From contig NZ_WVHT01000005.1 in assembly GCF_009834875.1 (NCBI RefSeq), forward strand, positions 368,268 through 432,267: a DNA stretch of 64,000 bases, given 5' to 3'. The stretch comes from Hufsiella arboris. GTDB taxonomy: Bacteria; Bacteroidota; Bacteroidia; Sphingobacteriales; Sphingobacteriaceae. Positions 36,258 through 44,141 of the stretch are shown piece after piece. Under the pieces are notes generated by a model that saw only the letters and a list, made by a program, of their open reading frames with translations, was not told the DNA's origin and did not search any database. Each line of letters starts with the position of its first letter. Position 1 is the stretch's first letter. The position numbers and the translations under genes were made by a program.

Positions 36258-37802
36258 ATGAAAAAGTCGACTATACTTAAATATAAAATACGCCGGACCA
36301 ACTTAAAGGACCGGAGCTCCCTGCTACAAAAGGTTCTTTTAAAATCGGCTCTGGCTATTACATTATTTACCAGTTCCTGCAATAAATTGGACATTCAGCC
36401 GGAAGGTTTCGTCACCAAAGAACAATTTTATAAAACCGAAGCGGATGCCAACGCCGGTGTAACAGGTATTTACAACGAGCTTGTGTTTGACCCGGGCGAG
36501 CAGCCTATTTATGGCCGCGAACTAAACTTTTTGACAGATATGGTCAGCGACGATTTGTCGGCAGGGCCTTCTGCAATCAATCCAAACGTTAGGGCACTAA
36601 GCGCGATTACCTATGTATCGAGTAACGACCGTTTGCAAGTTTCCTGGCGACAGTTTTATACATTGATAAATCGCGCCAACCTGGCAATAGACCAAATTCC
36701 GGCAATCAGCTTTGATCAGAATTCAAAACAAAAGCTGATCCGTGAAGCCAAATTTTTGCGCGGCCTTACTTACTTCAATCTAGTTCGTTTATGGGGTGAT
36801 GTGCCGCTGGTACTTCATGATGCAACCTCTGTAACACCCAGCGAATTAAAATCGTCGCGAGTGCCCAAAGAACAGATATATAAACAAATCGTCGAAGATC
36901 TGACAGAAGCAGAGAATCTGCCGACGCCGGTTAACAACCAGGGAAGAGCAACAGGCGGTGCTGCAAAGGCTCTGCTCGCAAAGGTATATTTAACCATTAA
37001 GGACTACGACCATGCAATCGCGAAAGCCAGGGAAGTAAGGGATGGCGGCTTTGGCTATAAGTTGTTTGATAAATTTTCCGATGTTTTCAACACAAGTAAA
37101 AGCTTTGAGAATACCGGCGAACATATCTTTTCGGCTCAATTTGACGCAAACGCGGGGTTAGGGAATGGCAGTTCCATGATGGGCGCGAATTTTGTTGGTT
37201 TTACAACAGCCCGGCTTCCGGCAGACGTCCCTGCAGCAAACAACGGATTATATGATTTATTTCAGCCGGGCGATACTCGTCGGGATGTGACGTTTTATAC
37301 CTCTATCGTCAATCCAGCCACAGGAACGCCTTTCGTTTATACACAACCATTTTTCGGCAAATACATCGACCGGTCGGTTCTGGCAACTCCAAATCAAAGC
37401 AACATCAATTTCCCCGTATTGCGTTACGCAGACGTATTGTTGATCCTGGCGGAAGCGCTGAATGAAAAAGACGGCCCTACATCTGAAGCCTATGATGCGA
37501 TAAACCAGGTGCATAGGCGTGCTTTTGCCAGGCCAATAACTTCTCCGGATGTAACTGTCGATCTTTCCAGCCTTACGCAATCTTCCTTCCGGGATGCGTT
37601 ATACCTGGAACGGCGGCTGGAATTTGTCCAGGAAGCACAGCGATGGTTTGACCTGGTACGCACCGGCCGTTTAGTGACTGCGCTAAAAAAAGTTCCTGAA
37701 AAAGCGGGCGTTTCCGAGCGTAATAATTTATACCCGATTCCGAAATCAGAAAGAGACTTAAATCCGGACGGATTACCTCAAAATCCGGGATATACTGACT
37801 AA
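36258..37802 (+). CDS. SusD/RagB-like lipoprotein of the sulfatase operon
   Basis: This is the surface substrate-binding partner of the preceding SusC. The lipobox Cys lies in FTSSCNKLDI after a long basic lead. Family marks are LDIQPEGFVTKEQFYKTEADA, INRANLAIDQIP, EAKFLRGLTYFNLVRLWGDVPLV, GAAKALLAKVYLTI and the C-terminal LYLERRLEFVQEAQRWFDLVRTGR with YPIPKSERDLNP. At 514 residues it is typical of the RagB/SusD group, unlike the SusD-like_2 protein at 2335. It starts 12 bp after susC and ends 8 bp before the first sulfatase. Confidence 0.95.
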   Translation: MKKSTILKYKIRRTNLKDRSSLLQKVLLKSALAITLFTSSCNKLDIQPEGFVTKEQFYKTEADANAGVTGIYNELVFDPGEQPIYGRELNFLTDMVSDDLSAGPSAINPNVRALSAITYVSSNDRLQVSWRQFYTLINRANLAIDQIPAISFDQNSKQKLIREAKFLRGLTYFNLVRLWGDVPLVLHDATSVTPSELKSSRVPKEQIYKQIVEDLTEAENLPTPVNNQGRATGGAAKALLAKVYLTIKDYDHAIAKAREVRDGGFGYKLFDKFSDVFNTSKSFENTGEHIFSAQFDANAGLGNGSSMMGANFVGFTTARLPADVPAANNGLYDLFQPGDTRRDVTFYTSIVNPATGTPFVYTQPFFGKYIDRSVLATPNQSNINFPVLRYADVLLILAEALNEKDGPTSEAYDAINQVHRRAFARPITSPDVTVDLSSLTQSSFRDALYLERRLEFVQEAQRWFDLVRTGRLVTALKKVPEKAGVSERNNLYPIPKSERDLNPDGLPQNPGYTD

Positions 37803-37810
37803 AGACGGTC

Positions 37811-39367
37811 ATGAAGAAGAACAGACGATTAATATCGAAATTATTTACCTGGTCGGCGACGGTTGTTTTTTCCTTGAGCGTCAATCTGGCGGGTGCCGAT
37901 GAAAAGCCAAAGGGCAAACGTCCGAACATCGTTTTGATTGTTGCAGATGACCTTGGTTACAATGATCTTTCCTCTTATGGAAATAAACTGATCAGCACAC
38001 CAAATATTGATGCTTTGGTCAAGGAAGGAACAAATTTTTCACAAGGCTATGTTTCAGCACCGATCTGTTCGCCATCGCGGGCAGGCCTTATGACCGGCAG
38101 GTACCAGCAGCGCTTTGGTTACGAGTTTTTCGCTGCAACTCCCGAGACGTGGGGAGTGCAGGATCAAGCACACGCTGAGGCAAGTAAAAAAGCATTGCAA
38201 AAATTCGGAGTGTTTTATACAATAGATGGTTTGGATCTGGCTGCATACAACAAAACACCGCAGGGTTTACCAGCCAGTGAAATAACTATTGCTTCATTGC
38301 TTAAAAATGCAGGTTATAAAACAGGCATTATAGGCAAGTGGAACCTGGGAGAAACTCAGGATTTTATTCCCGAAAAGTATGGCTTTGATTACCATTACGG
38401 TTTTCTGAGCGGCGGTTCGCGCTATGGTTCTACCGATGATGTTGACCTGGTGGTCAAAGATCTTCCTCATTTATATTGGAACGCCCAGATCATTAAGTAT
38501 GGCAAAGGCCCTGTTAAATTGAGGAAAAATAACGAGGTGATTTCAACAACTGAGTACCTGACCACACGCTTCGGCGACGAGGCAGCTTCATTTATCGAAG
38601 CGAACAAGGCTGATCCTTTCTTTTTATACGTGCCGTTCAATGCTCCGCATGATCCACTGATGGCAAAAAAAGAAGATTTCGCCGGAGTGACAACTACCCG
38701 CGACAGCACAAAGCGGGTTTACGAGGCAATGGTTAAATCCCTGGACGATGCGGTTGGAACGATCACTAAAAAGCTCAGCGATTTAGGCTTAGATAAAAAT
38801 ACCCTGATAATCTTCACCAGCGATAATGGCGGTGCAATGTATACGCACGTGTATGACAATAAACCTTTACGTGCCGGCAAAGCAACGCATTTTGAAGGGG
38901 GTATCCGTGTTCCTTATATCGCTAAATATCCTGGTACTATCCCTGCCAGTAAAATCTATAATAACCCTGTATCCACATTGGATTTTCTACCTACCATCGC
39001 AGCGGCGGCCGGGGTTAAACTACCTGAACACGTTTTTTATGATGGCGTTAATTTATTGCCTTTCGTGAATGGAAAAGTGACAGGTATTCCTCATCAAACG
39101 CTGTACTGGCGTTCGGGTTGGGCTAAAGCAATTCGCAGCGGGGATTACAAACTTTATATCAACGAAAAGGAACATAAGAAGCTCCTTTTCAACATTAAGG
39201 AAGACTTGTCCGAACAGCATGATCTGTCTCAAAAAAATCCCGATAAAGTCAGCGAATTAAATACCCGATTGCTGCAATGGGAAAAGACATTGGCCCCCCC
39301 GGCATGGCCAAGTGTGTGGTATATGGAGTATAAAAACGGGGATGAAGTAAACTACTTTCCTATTTAA
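37811..39367 (+). CDS. Sulfatase 1 (formylglycine-dependent type I)
   Basis: This secreted enzyme hydrolyses sulfate esters. A signal peptide precedes residue 30. The metal site is in IVLIVADDLGYNDLSSYG; C86 in ICSPSRAGLMTGR is to be converted to formylglycine; GIIGKWNLGETQDF, PFNAPHDPL and TSDNGGAMYTH supply further ligands. The C-terminal small domain has YWRSGWAKAIRSGDYKL. At 518 residues it is complete. The CSPSR motif needs a maturation enzyme (FGE or anSME), not present in this window. It is closest in layout to sulfatase 3 (44142). The substrate is unknown. Confidence 0.95.
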   Translation: MKKNRRLISKLFTWSATVVFSLSVNLAGADEKPKGKRPNIVLIVADDLGYNDLSSYGNKLISTPNIDALVKEGTNFSQGYVSAPICSPSRAGLMTGRYQQRFGYEFFAATPETWGVQDQAHAEASKKALQKFGVFYTIDGLDLAAYNKTPQGLPASEITIASLLKNAGYKTGIIGKWNLGETQDFIPEKYGFDYHYGFLSGGSRYGSTDDVDLVVKDLPHLYWNAQIIKYGKGPVKLRKNNEVISTTEYLTTRFGDEAASFIEANKADPFFLYVPFNAPHDPLMAKKEDFAGVTTTRDSTKRVYEAMVKSLDDAVGTITKKLSDLGLDKNTLIIFTSDNGGAMYTHVYDNKPLRAGKATHFEGGIRVPYIAKYPGTIPASKIYNNPVSTLDFLPTIAAAAGVKLPEHVFYDGVNLLPFVNGKVTGIPHQTLYWRSGWAKAIRSGDYKLYINEKEHKKLLFNIKEDLSEQHDLSQKNPDKVSELNTRLLQWEKTLAPPAWPSVWYMEYKNGDEVNYFPI

Positions 39368-39378
39368 AATGCAATAAT

Positions 39379-40833
39379 ATGAAATCTGGTATAACAAAAA
39401 TCTTAACGGCAATCATCTTATTTACCAGCTTCTTGTTAAAAGAAAGGTCAGCTTTCGCAAGAACAAATGCTGCAGACAGTGTTAATGCGAGGCATCCAAT
39501 TTCCCAGGAGGAAGTTATCAAACTTGCAACTGAAGCCTACATATACGGCCTGCCACTTGTATTTACAGATTTTACACGTCAGGCTGGACAGGCAAAAAAT
39601 AACGTATTTAATCACGGTCATAAATTTCCGGATCACACATCACGCTGGGTAGTTGCGCCAAACAACGACACAAACTATTCATCGGCTTTTTTAGATCTCG
39701 GCGACGATGCAATCGTTTTGAACATTCCCGATACAAAAGAACGATATTACGTAGTTCCGTTAATGGATGCCTGGACTAATGTTTTTGCCTCCTTTGGGAA
39801 ACGAACAACCGGCACAAAGCCTCAGCAGTATTTAATCACAGGTCCGAAGTGGAAAGGAATTGTCCCTGGCGGATTGAAGGAAGTAAAATCGCCAACAGAT
39901 CTTGTTTGGATCATCGGCCGGATCCAGGTCAACAGTCCGGATGACCAGGTGAATTTTGTAAGCAAAATTCAAGATCAATTTACAATAACCAAGCTTGCGG
40001 ATTGGGGCAAACAACACACGTCTCAGGAGAAAATTACTACCTATGAGCATACGCCCGCAATAATCACCGAGGTAAAGAGCAAGCAGGTTAACCTGGTTCA
40101 GGCAATTAAGAAAATCAGTATAACCGGGTACTTCAATTACCTAAATGATTTGCTGGTCAAAAATCCGCCCCTGCCAGCAGACAAAGAGCTTTTATCCAAA
40201 ATAGAACAAATAGGAATTAAGCCCGGCGGTCTGTTTAATTTAGCGGCTTTCGATGCAGAGACACAAGCTAAATTAAATGCCCTGCCGGCACAAATTTATG
40301 CCACTTTCGACAGCGGCGGCAACCAACTGTCTGCAATATCTTCAAAAGGTAAAGGAAAAATCGGCGACTATGGAACCGATTTCCTTTTGCGTGCACGAGT
40401 TGCTTACGGCGGCCTGGGGGCACTTACACCTGAAGAAGCAACTTACATCGGCTATTCAACAGACGCTGATAAAGAAAAATTAAGCGGTGAAAATAAGTAT
40501 GTCGTGCACTTTGGTAAAGGAAAACTTCCTCCGTCGACGGCGTTTTGGTCTCTCACTATGTATGGAACAGATCGTTACCTGGTTGACAATCCGATCAAAC
40601 GCTATGCGATAGGCGACAGAAATCCTTTAAAATTTAATGCTGATGGTTCGCTGGATATTTATGTTCAGCATGATAATCCGGGAAAAGAAAAAGAAAACAA
40701 CTGGCTCCCGGCCCCTGCTGAAGGATTTAATGTCGTGCTGCGGATATATGTGCCGACAAAGCAATATCTGTCAGATCATTCAACATGGCCAACGCCGCCA
40801 CTTCAAAAACAGTTAACTAATTCAGGGAGGTGA
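39379..40833 (+). CDS. DUF1254/DUF1214 domain protein, secreted
   Basis: A signal peptide is followed by an N-terminal DUF1254 domain (ATEAYIYGLPLVFTDFTRQ, then VVAPNNDTNYSSAFLDLGDD and YYVVPLMDAWTNVFASFGKRT). The C-terminal DUF1214 domain contains STAFWSLTMYGTDRYLVDN and the final DGSLDIYVQHDNPG. At 484 residues this is the usual two-domain length. Biochemical function is not established to my knowledge. Such proteins often neighbour oxidoreductases and hydrolases acting on hydrophobic or xenobiotic compounds. Its place inside a sulfatase operon suggests work on the same substrate. An unusual strong GGGAGGTG Shine-Dalgarno at its 3' end serves the next gene. Confidence 0.9.
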   Translation: MKSGITKILTAIILFTSFLLKERSAFARTNAADSVNARHPISQEEVIKLATEAYIYGLPLVFTDFTRQAGQAKNNVFNHGHKFPDHTSRWVVAPNNDTNYSSAFLDLGDDAIVLNIPDTKERYYVVPLMDAWTNVFASFGKRTTGTKPQQYLITGPKWKGIVPGGLKEVKSPTDLVWIIGRIQVNSPDDQVNFVSKIQDQFTITKLADWGKQHTSQEKITTYEHTPAIITEVKSKQVNLVQAIKKISITGYFNYLNDLLVKNPPLPADKELLSKIEQIGIKPGGLFNLAAFDAETQAKLNALPAQIYATFDSGGNQLSAISSKGKGKIGDYGTDFLLRARVAYGGLGALTPEEATYIGYSTDADKEKLSGENKYVVHFGKGKLPPSTAFWSLTMYGTDRYLVDNPIKRYAIGDRNPLKFNADGSLDIYVQHDNPGKEKENNWLPAPAEGFNVVLRIYVPTKQYLSDHSTWPTPPLQKQLTNSGR

Positions 40834-40835
40834 TT

Positions 40836-40955
40836 ATGAACACACAGGATTTCGAATTGATTTTTAAAAAAATTGCCGTAGGTATTGTAGTCACGCTCGT
40901 TCCGCTGATCATTCTGGCAGGCGGACTATTTCTTATTCAACACTTGCTCAAATAA
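40836..40955 (+). CDS. 39-residue single-pass membrane protein
   Basis: The ATG at 40836 follows GGGAGGTG by 4 bp, a rare strong ribosome site for this group. The product starts MNTQDFELIFKKIAVG and consists mainly of one hydrophobic helix (VGIVVTLVPLIILAGGLFLI) with a short C-terminal tail HLLK. It is 2 bp after the DUF1254 gene and 6 bp before another small membrane protein. I do not recognise a family. Its tight spacing and clean reading frame argue that it is real. It could be an accessory subunit for the membrane hydroxylase at 41140. Confidence 0.65.
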   Translation: MNTQDFELIFKKIAVGIVVTLVPLIILAGGLFLIQHLLK

Positions 40956-40961
40956 AATGCT

Positions 40962-41126
40962 ATGAAAATGGAAGAAGCAACCCGGAAAAGAATTATCAGA
41001 AACGTATTACTGAGCCTGCTCATTTATGCATTGCCGGTACTGCTCATGTTTCTAACTTTTTATCTCACCGGCCAAAAGCCCTGGAAGGATAAAACCCCAA
41101 ATAATAAATCGTCGATTAACCATTAA
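40962..41126 (+). CDS. 54-residue single-pass membrane protein
   Basis: The ATG at 40962 opens a 54-codon frame: a charged cytoplasmic start (MKMEEATRKRIIRN), one transmembrane helix (VLLSLLIYALPVLLMFLTFY) and a polar Lys/Asn-rich tail. The inside-positive pattern suggests N-in/C-out topology. It sits 6 bp after the 39-residue protein and 13 bp before the hydroxylase gene. No family is recognised. Two consecutive micro-membrane proteins just before a membrane enzyme suggest structural or assembly subunits, but this is inference. Confidence 0.65.
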   Translation: MKMEEATRKRIIRNVLLSLLIYALPVLLMFLTFYLTGQKPWKDKTPNNKSSINH

Positions 41127-41139
41127 AAAACAAACTAGT

Positions 41140-42084
41140 ATGATCGCTATTATCGAATCGGTATTTAAGCATTTCAGCAGCTGGGGATTCCCCGTTCTGG
41201 TGTTTATTCTGGGAACCGCAGAGTTCTCACTTGGCCTCTACGAAAAGAAATGGAACAAGAACGAAAAGATACTGGATATCGCTTGTTACGTTGTTCCCTT
41301 TATTATTATTGGTCCTGCGGTAGCATATTTCGGACTCAAGTTTTTGCCTTTAATTATTCCTGATTTAAAAGGAGTTTTTTCATGGGTTCCTTTTTTCTGG
41401 GGATTTATAATTATTGCAATAGCGGATGATCTAACTCAATACTGGTATCATCGCCTACATCATGAAATTCCATGGTTATGGCGCTTTCACCGCACGCATC
41501 ATTCCGCTCCGTACATGGGCATGGCGATGGCGAGCCGCCAAAACGTGATTTATACTTTCTTTTTTTCACAGATATATCTCACAACAACATTAGTTTACCT
41601 GGGCCTGGGATATCCCGCGCTTTTCGTAAAGGTTCTGAAAGGCATCATCGTAACGTTTGCTCATTCGAGTATTGCCTGGGATAAGCCTTTTTACAAGTAT
41701 AAGTTTTTACATCCCGTTGCCTGGGTTTTTGAACGGGTCATCTCAACACCGGCTACACACCATGCACATCACGCATCGTCAACAGATGATGGTATTGGCT
41801 ATTACAAGGGAAATTTTGGGAATATGTTTTTCTTCTGGGATGTCATCTTTGGAACCGCTCACATTTCACGGCAATTTCCGAAGGCTTATGGCATTTCTCA
41901 TTATGAAGGCGATCCATGGTATGCACAGCTTGCCTGGCCCTTGTTCAAATCTAATATCAAGGGAAGCGAGCTTTCAGCCGACGGGCCGGCAGTCCGCAAA
42001 GACATCGATATTCAAAAAGAAACAGATGAAGAAGAGTTTTATCAGCATGCCGAACCAGTCCTTTGGGTTGGTAAGGGCCATTGA
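41140..42084 (+). CDS. Membrane-bound di-iron fatty acid hydroxylase / sterol desaturase family
   Basis: This 314-residue integral membrane oxygenase has the eight-histidine di-iron motif: HRLHH at 104-108, HRTHHS at 117-122 and HHAHH at 207-211, between four or more hydrophobic helices. The family hydroxylates or desaturates alkyl chains, sterols and other lipids using O2. There is no fused reductase, so an electron donor must come from elsewhere. Its location among four sulfatases suggests that it oxidises a lipophilic alcohol or sterol released by desulfation, or modifies a membrane lipid under the same condition. The exact substrate cannot be read. Confidence 0.9.
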   Translation: MIAIIESVFKHFSSWGFPVLVFILGTAEFSLGLYEKKWNKNEKILDIACYVVPFIIIGPAVAYFGLKFLPLIIPDLKGVFSWVPFFWGFIIIAIADDLTQYWYHRLHHEIPWLWRFHRTHHSAPYMGMAMASRQNVIYTFFFSQIYLTTTLVYLGLGYPALFVKVLKGIIVTFAHSSIAWDKPFYKYKFLHPVAWVFERVISTPATHHAHHASSTDDGIGYYKGNFGNMFFFWDVIFGTAHISRQFPKAYGISHYEGDPWYAQLAWPLFKSNIKGSELSADGPAVRKDIDIQKETDEEEFYQHAEPVLWVGKGH

Positions 42085-42111
42085 ATCTAAGTAATTCTCA
42101 ATAATTAGAAA

Positions 42112-43926
42112 ATGAAATATTTAGCAACACTTGCGATCATAGTTCTTTCCGGTACAACCGCCGTTTGGGCGCAAAACTATAGTCAGCAACAGCAGCCATT
42201 TCAGGGTGTTGTTGGCAACACTGTCAGCACTTCCAAAGAAGTACGTCCGCACAATATTAAAGCGCCACAAGGAGCGCCTAATGTAGTTTGGATATTACTG
42301 GACGACGTTGGATTCGGCGCGACAAACACGTTTGGCGGAGTTATTAACACACCAACCTTCGATAATTTAGCCAACAACGGCCTGCGATATACTAATTTTC
42401 ATACAGCCGGGATCTGCGCTCCTACCAGGGCAGCCTTAATGACCGGGCGCAATCACCATTCGGTGCATATGGGTGGTTTCGCGCACACAATTTTATCTGC
42501 AGGCTTTCCTGGATATGACGGCCGCATTCCCTCAAATGCCGGAACCATTGCAGAAATTTTACGAGAAAACGGGTACAATACCTTCGCCGTTGGTAAATAT
42601 GGTTTAACACCGGATGAAGATGCTACCGACGCCGGTCCTTTTGACAGATGGCCATCAGGGAAGGGCTTTGATCACTTTTTCGGTTTTCTCGGCTCGCAAA
42701 CCGACCAGTATAAGCCAGATCTGGTTGAAGAAAACGCACACGTAAAGCCAGACGGCCGGCATTTGAACGATCAGATTACAGACAAGGCCATTTCTTATAT
42801 TGCCCGTCAGCAAGCCGCAAAATCGGGTAAGCCGTTCTTTCTATACTATTCGCCGGGAGCAACGCATGCACCGCACCAGGTAGCGACCGAGTGGAGCGAT
42901 CCGTATAAAGGTAAATTTGATAAAGGCTGGGACGTTTTTCGTGAAGAGGTATTTGCCCGACAAAAGAAACTAGGAATTATTCCCGCCAACGCTGTATTGC
43001 CCGAACGGAATCCAAATATCAAAGCCTGGAATTCATTAACGGCAGACGAGAAAAAATTGTATGCTCGGTTTATGGAGGTGTACGCAGGTTATCTCACTTA
43101 CACGGATCACGAAGTTGGACGAGTGATCAATTACCTGAAAGAAATAAATCAACTGGATAACACGCTTGTTTTCGTTGTAATCGGTGATAATGGAGCGAGT
43201 AAGGAAGGAACGTTGAACGGAGATGTCGATCGCGCTTTGTTTGGCAAGCCTTTGCCGGAAGACGAGAACATTAAATACAACCTGGCTAAAATAGACCTTA
43301 TCGGAAAGCCCGAAGGTACGGAAGCTAATTATCCTTTAGGCTGGGCGCAGGCGGCCAACACTCCATTTAAATTCTGGAAACAGGATGCTAATTCAGAAGG
43401 TGGTACACGCAATCCTCTTATAGTTTTCTATCCAAAAGGAATAAAAGAGAAAGGCGCTATACGTACGCAGTACGGCCATGTGATCGACTTATTGCCAACC
43501 ACGCTCGAATATCTCGGCATACAGGCACCTCAGGAAATTCGTGGTATTAAACAGGATCCGATCCAGGGAACATCGCTTGTTTATTCGTTTGCAGACGCAA
43601 AAGCTGCATCGAAACACACCGAACAATACTATTATATTTTCGGCTCGCACGCGATTTACAAAGACGGATGGAAAGCAGGATTCGCATTCCAGCCTTCAAT
43701 CTCAAATGGCCTTTTCAATAAGTTCAGTATTTACAAGACGGAGGACGAAGGTTGGGCGCTTTATAATCTCAACGAAGATTTTAATGAGCGAAACGATCTT
43801 GCAAAAAAATATCCGCAGAAGCTGGCCGAGCTCAAAGCTTTATTTGATGCCGACGCAAAGAAATACAATGTTTACCCCTTTTTTACCTGGGATGACGTGA
43901 TTAATCGTGTGTTTTCAATGAAATAG
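42112..43926 (+). CDS. Sulfatase 2 (formylglycine-dependent, AtsA-like)
   Basis: This 604-residue secreted sulfatase is the longest in the operon. The signal peptide ends near VWAQN. An N-terminal extension (SKEVRPHNIKAPQGAPNVVW) resembles AtsA-type arylsulfatases. Metal site ILLDDVGFG, modified Cys C102 in GICAPTRAALMTGRNHH, VGKYG, YSPGATHAPH and VVIGDNGAS are present. Long inserts around 270-330 (DVFREEVFARQKKLGI) are also found in sulfatase 4. It begins 27 bp after the hydroxylase gene. A hairpin with a T-run follows its stop (43944), the only terminator-like break within the operon. Confidence 0.95.
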   Translation: MKYLATLAIIVLSGTTAVWAQNYSQQQQPFQGVVGNTVSTSKEVRPHNIKAPQGAPNVVWILLDDVGFGATNTFGGVINTPTFDNLANNGLRYTNFHTAGICAPTRAALMTGRNHHSVHMGGFAHTILSAGFPGYDGRIPSNAGTIAEILRENGYNTFAVGKYGLTPDEDATDAGPFDRWPSGKGFDHFFGFLGSQTDQYKPDLVEENAHVKPDGRHLNDQITDKAISYIARQQAAKSGKPFFLYYSPGATHAPHQVATEWSDPYKGKFDKGWDVFREEVFARQKKLGIIPANAVLPERNPNIKAWNSLTADEKKLYARFMEVYAGYLTYTDHEVGRVINYLKEINQLDNTLVFVVIGDNGASKEGTLNGDVDRALFGKPLPEDENIKYNLAKIDLIGKPEGTEANYPLGWAQAANTPFKFWKQDANSEGGTRNPLIVFYPKGIKEKGAIRTQYGHVIDLLPTTLEYLGIQAPQEIRGIKQDPIQGTSLVYSFADAKAASKHTEQYYYIFGSHAIYKDGWKAGFAFQPSISNGLFNKFSIYKTEDEGWALYNLNEDFNERNDLAKKYPQKLAELKALFDADAKKYNVYPFFTWDDVINRVFSMK

Positions 43927-43938
43927 TTAGTTGGTGAA

Positions 43939-44124
43939 GTGAGATCGGGAAGCAGAAATGTTTCCCGGTTTTTAAATTTTATTTATGAAGTACCTTATCA
44001 GAATTTTATTTTATTAGTTTTCAGAAAAGATAATTCGGTTATCGCCGACGAGCATTCCTTTTACATCCTTGATAAAGTAAACGGACGATGGGGCGTTCGG
44101 GGAAGAAGCAGCTTTGCTAAATAA
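43939..44124 (+). pseudogene. Remnant of an NTF2/SnoaL-like gene (C-terminal end only)
   Basis: This frame is open from a GTG at 43939 for 61 codons. Its first part overlaps the hairpin at 43944 and looks non-coding. The last ~30 codons, however, read SVIADEHSFYILDKVNGRWGVRGRSSFAK, very like the terminal strand of SnoaL/NTF2-type proteins (aromatic-x-x-x-K-x-NGRWG-x-x-RSSFA). The N-terminal two-thirds of such a domain is missing. I read it as the tail of a deleted gene; a short functional protein is less likely. Confidence 0.45.
43944..43973 (+). terminator. Terminator-like hairpin inside the sulfatase operon
   Basis: ATCGGGAA (43944-43951) pairs with TTCCCGGT (43962-43969), allowing one G-T pair, around a 10-nt loop, and TTTTT follows. 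It may end part of the transcripts after sulfatase 2 or mark the end of a formerly separate unit. Its modest stem suggests partial read-through to the two sulfatases beyond. Confidence 0.5.
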
Positions 44125-44141
44125 TCACTTGAACTCATATC

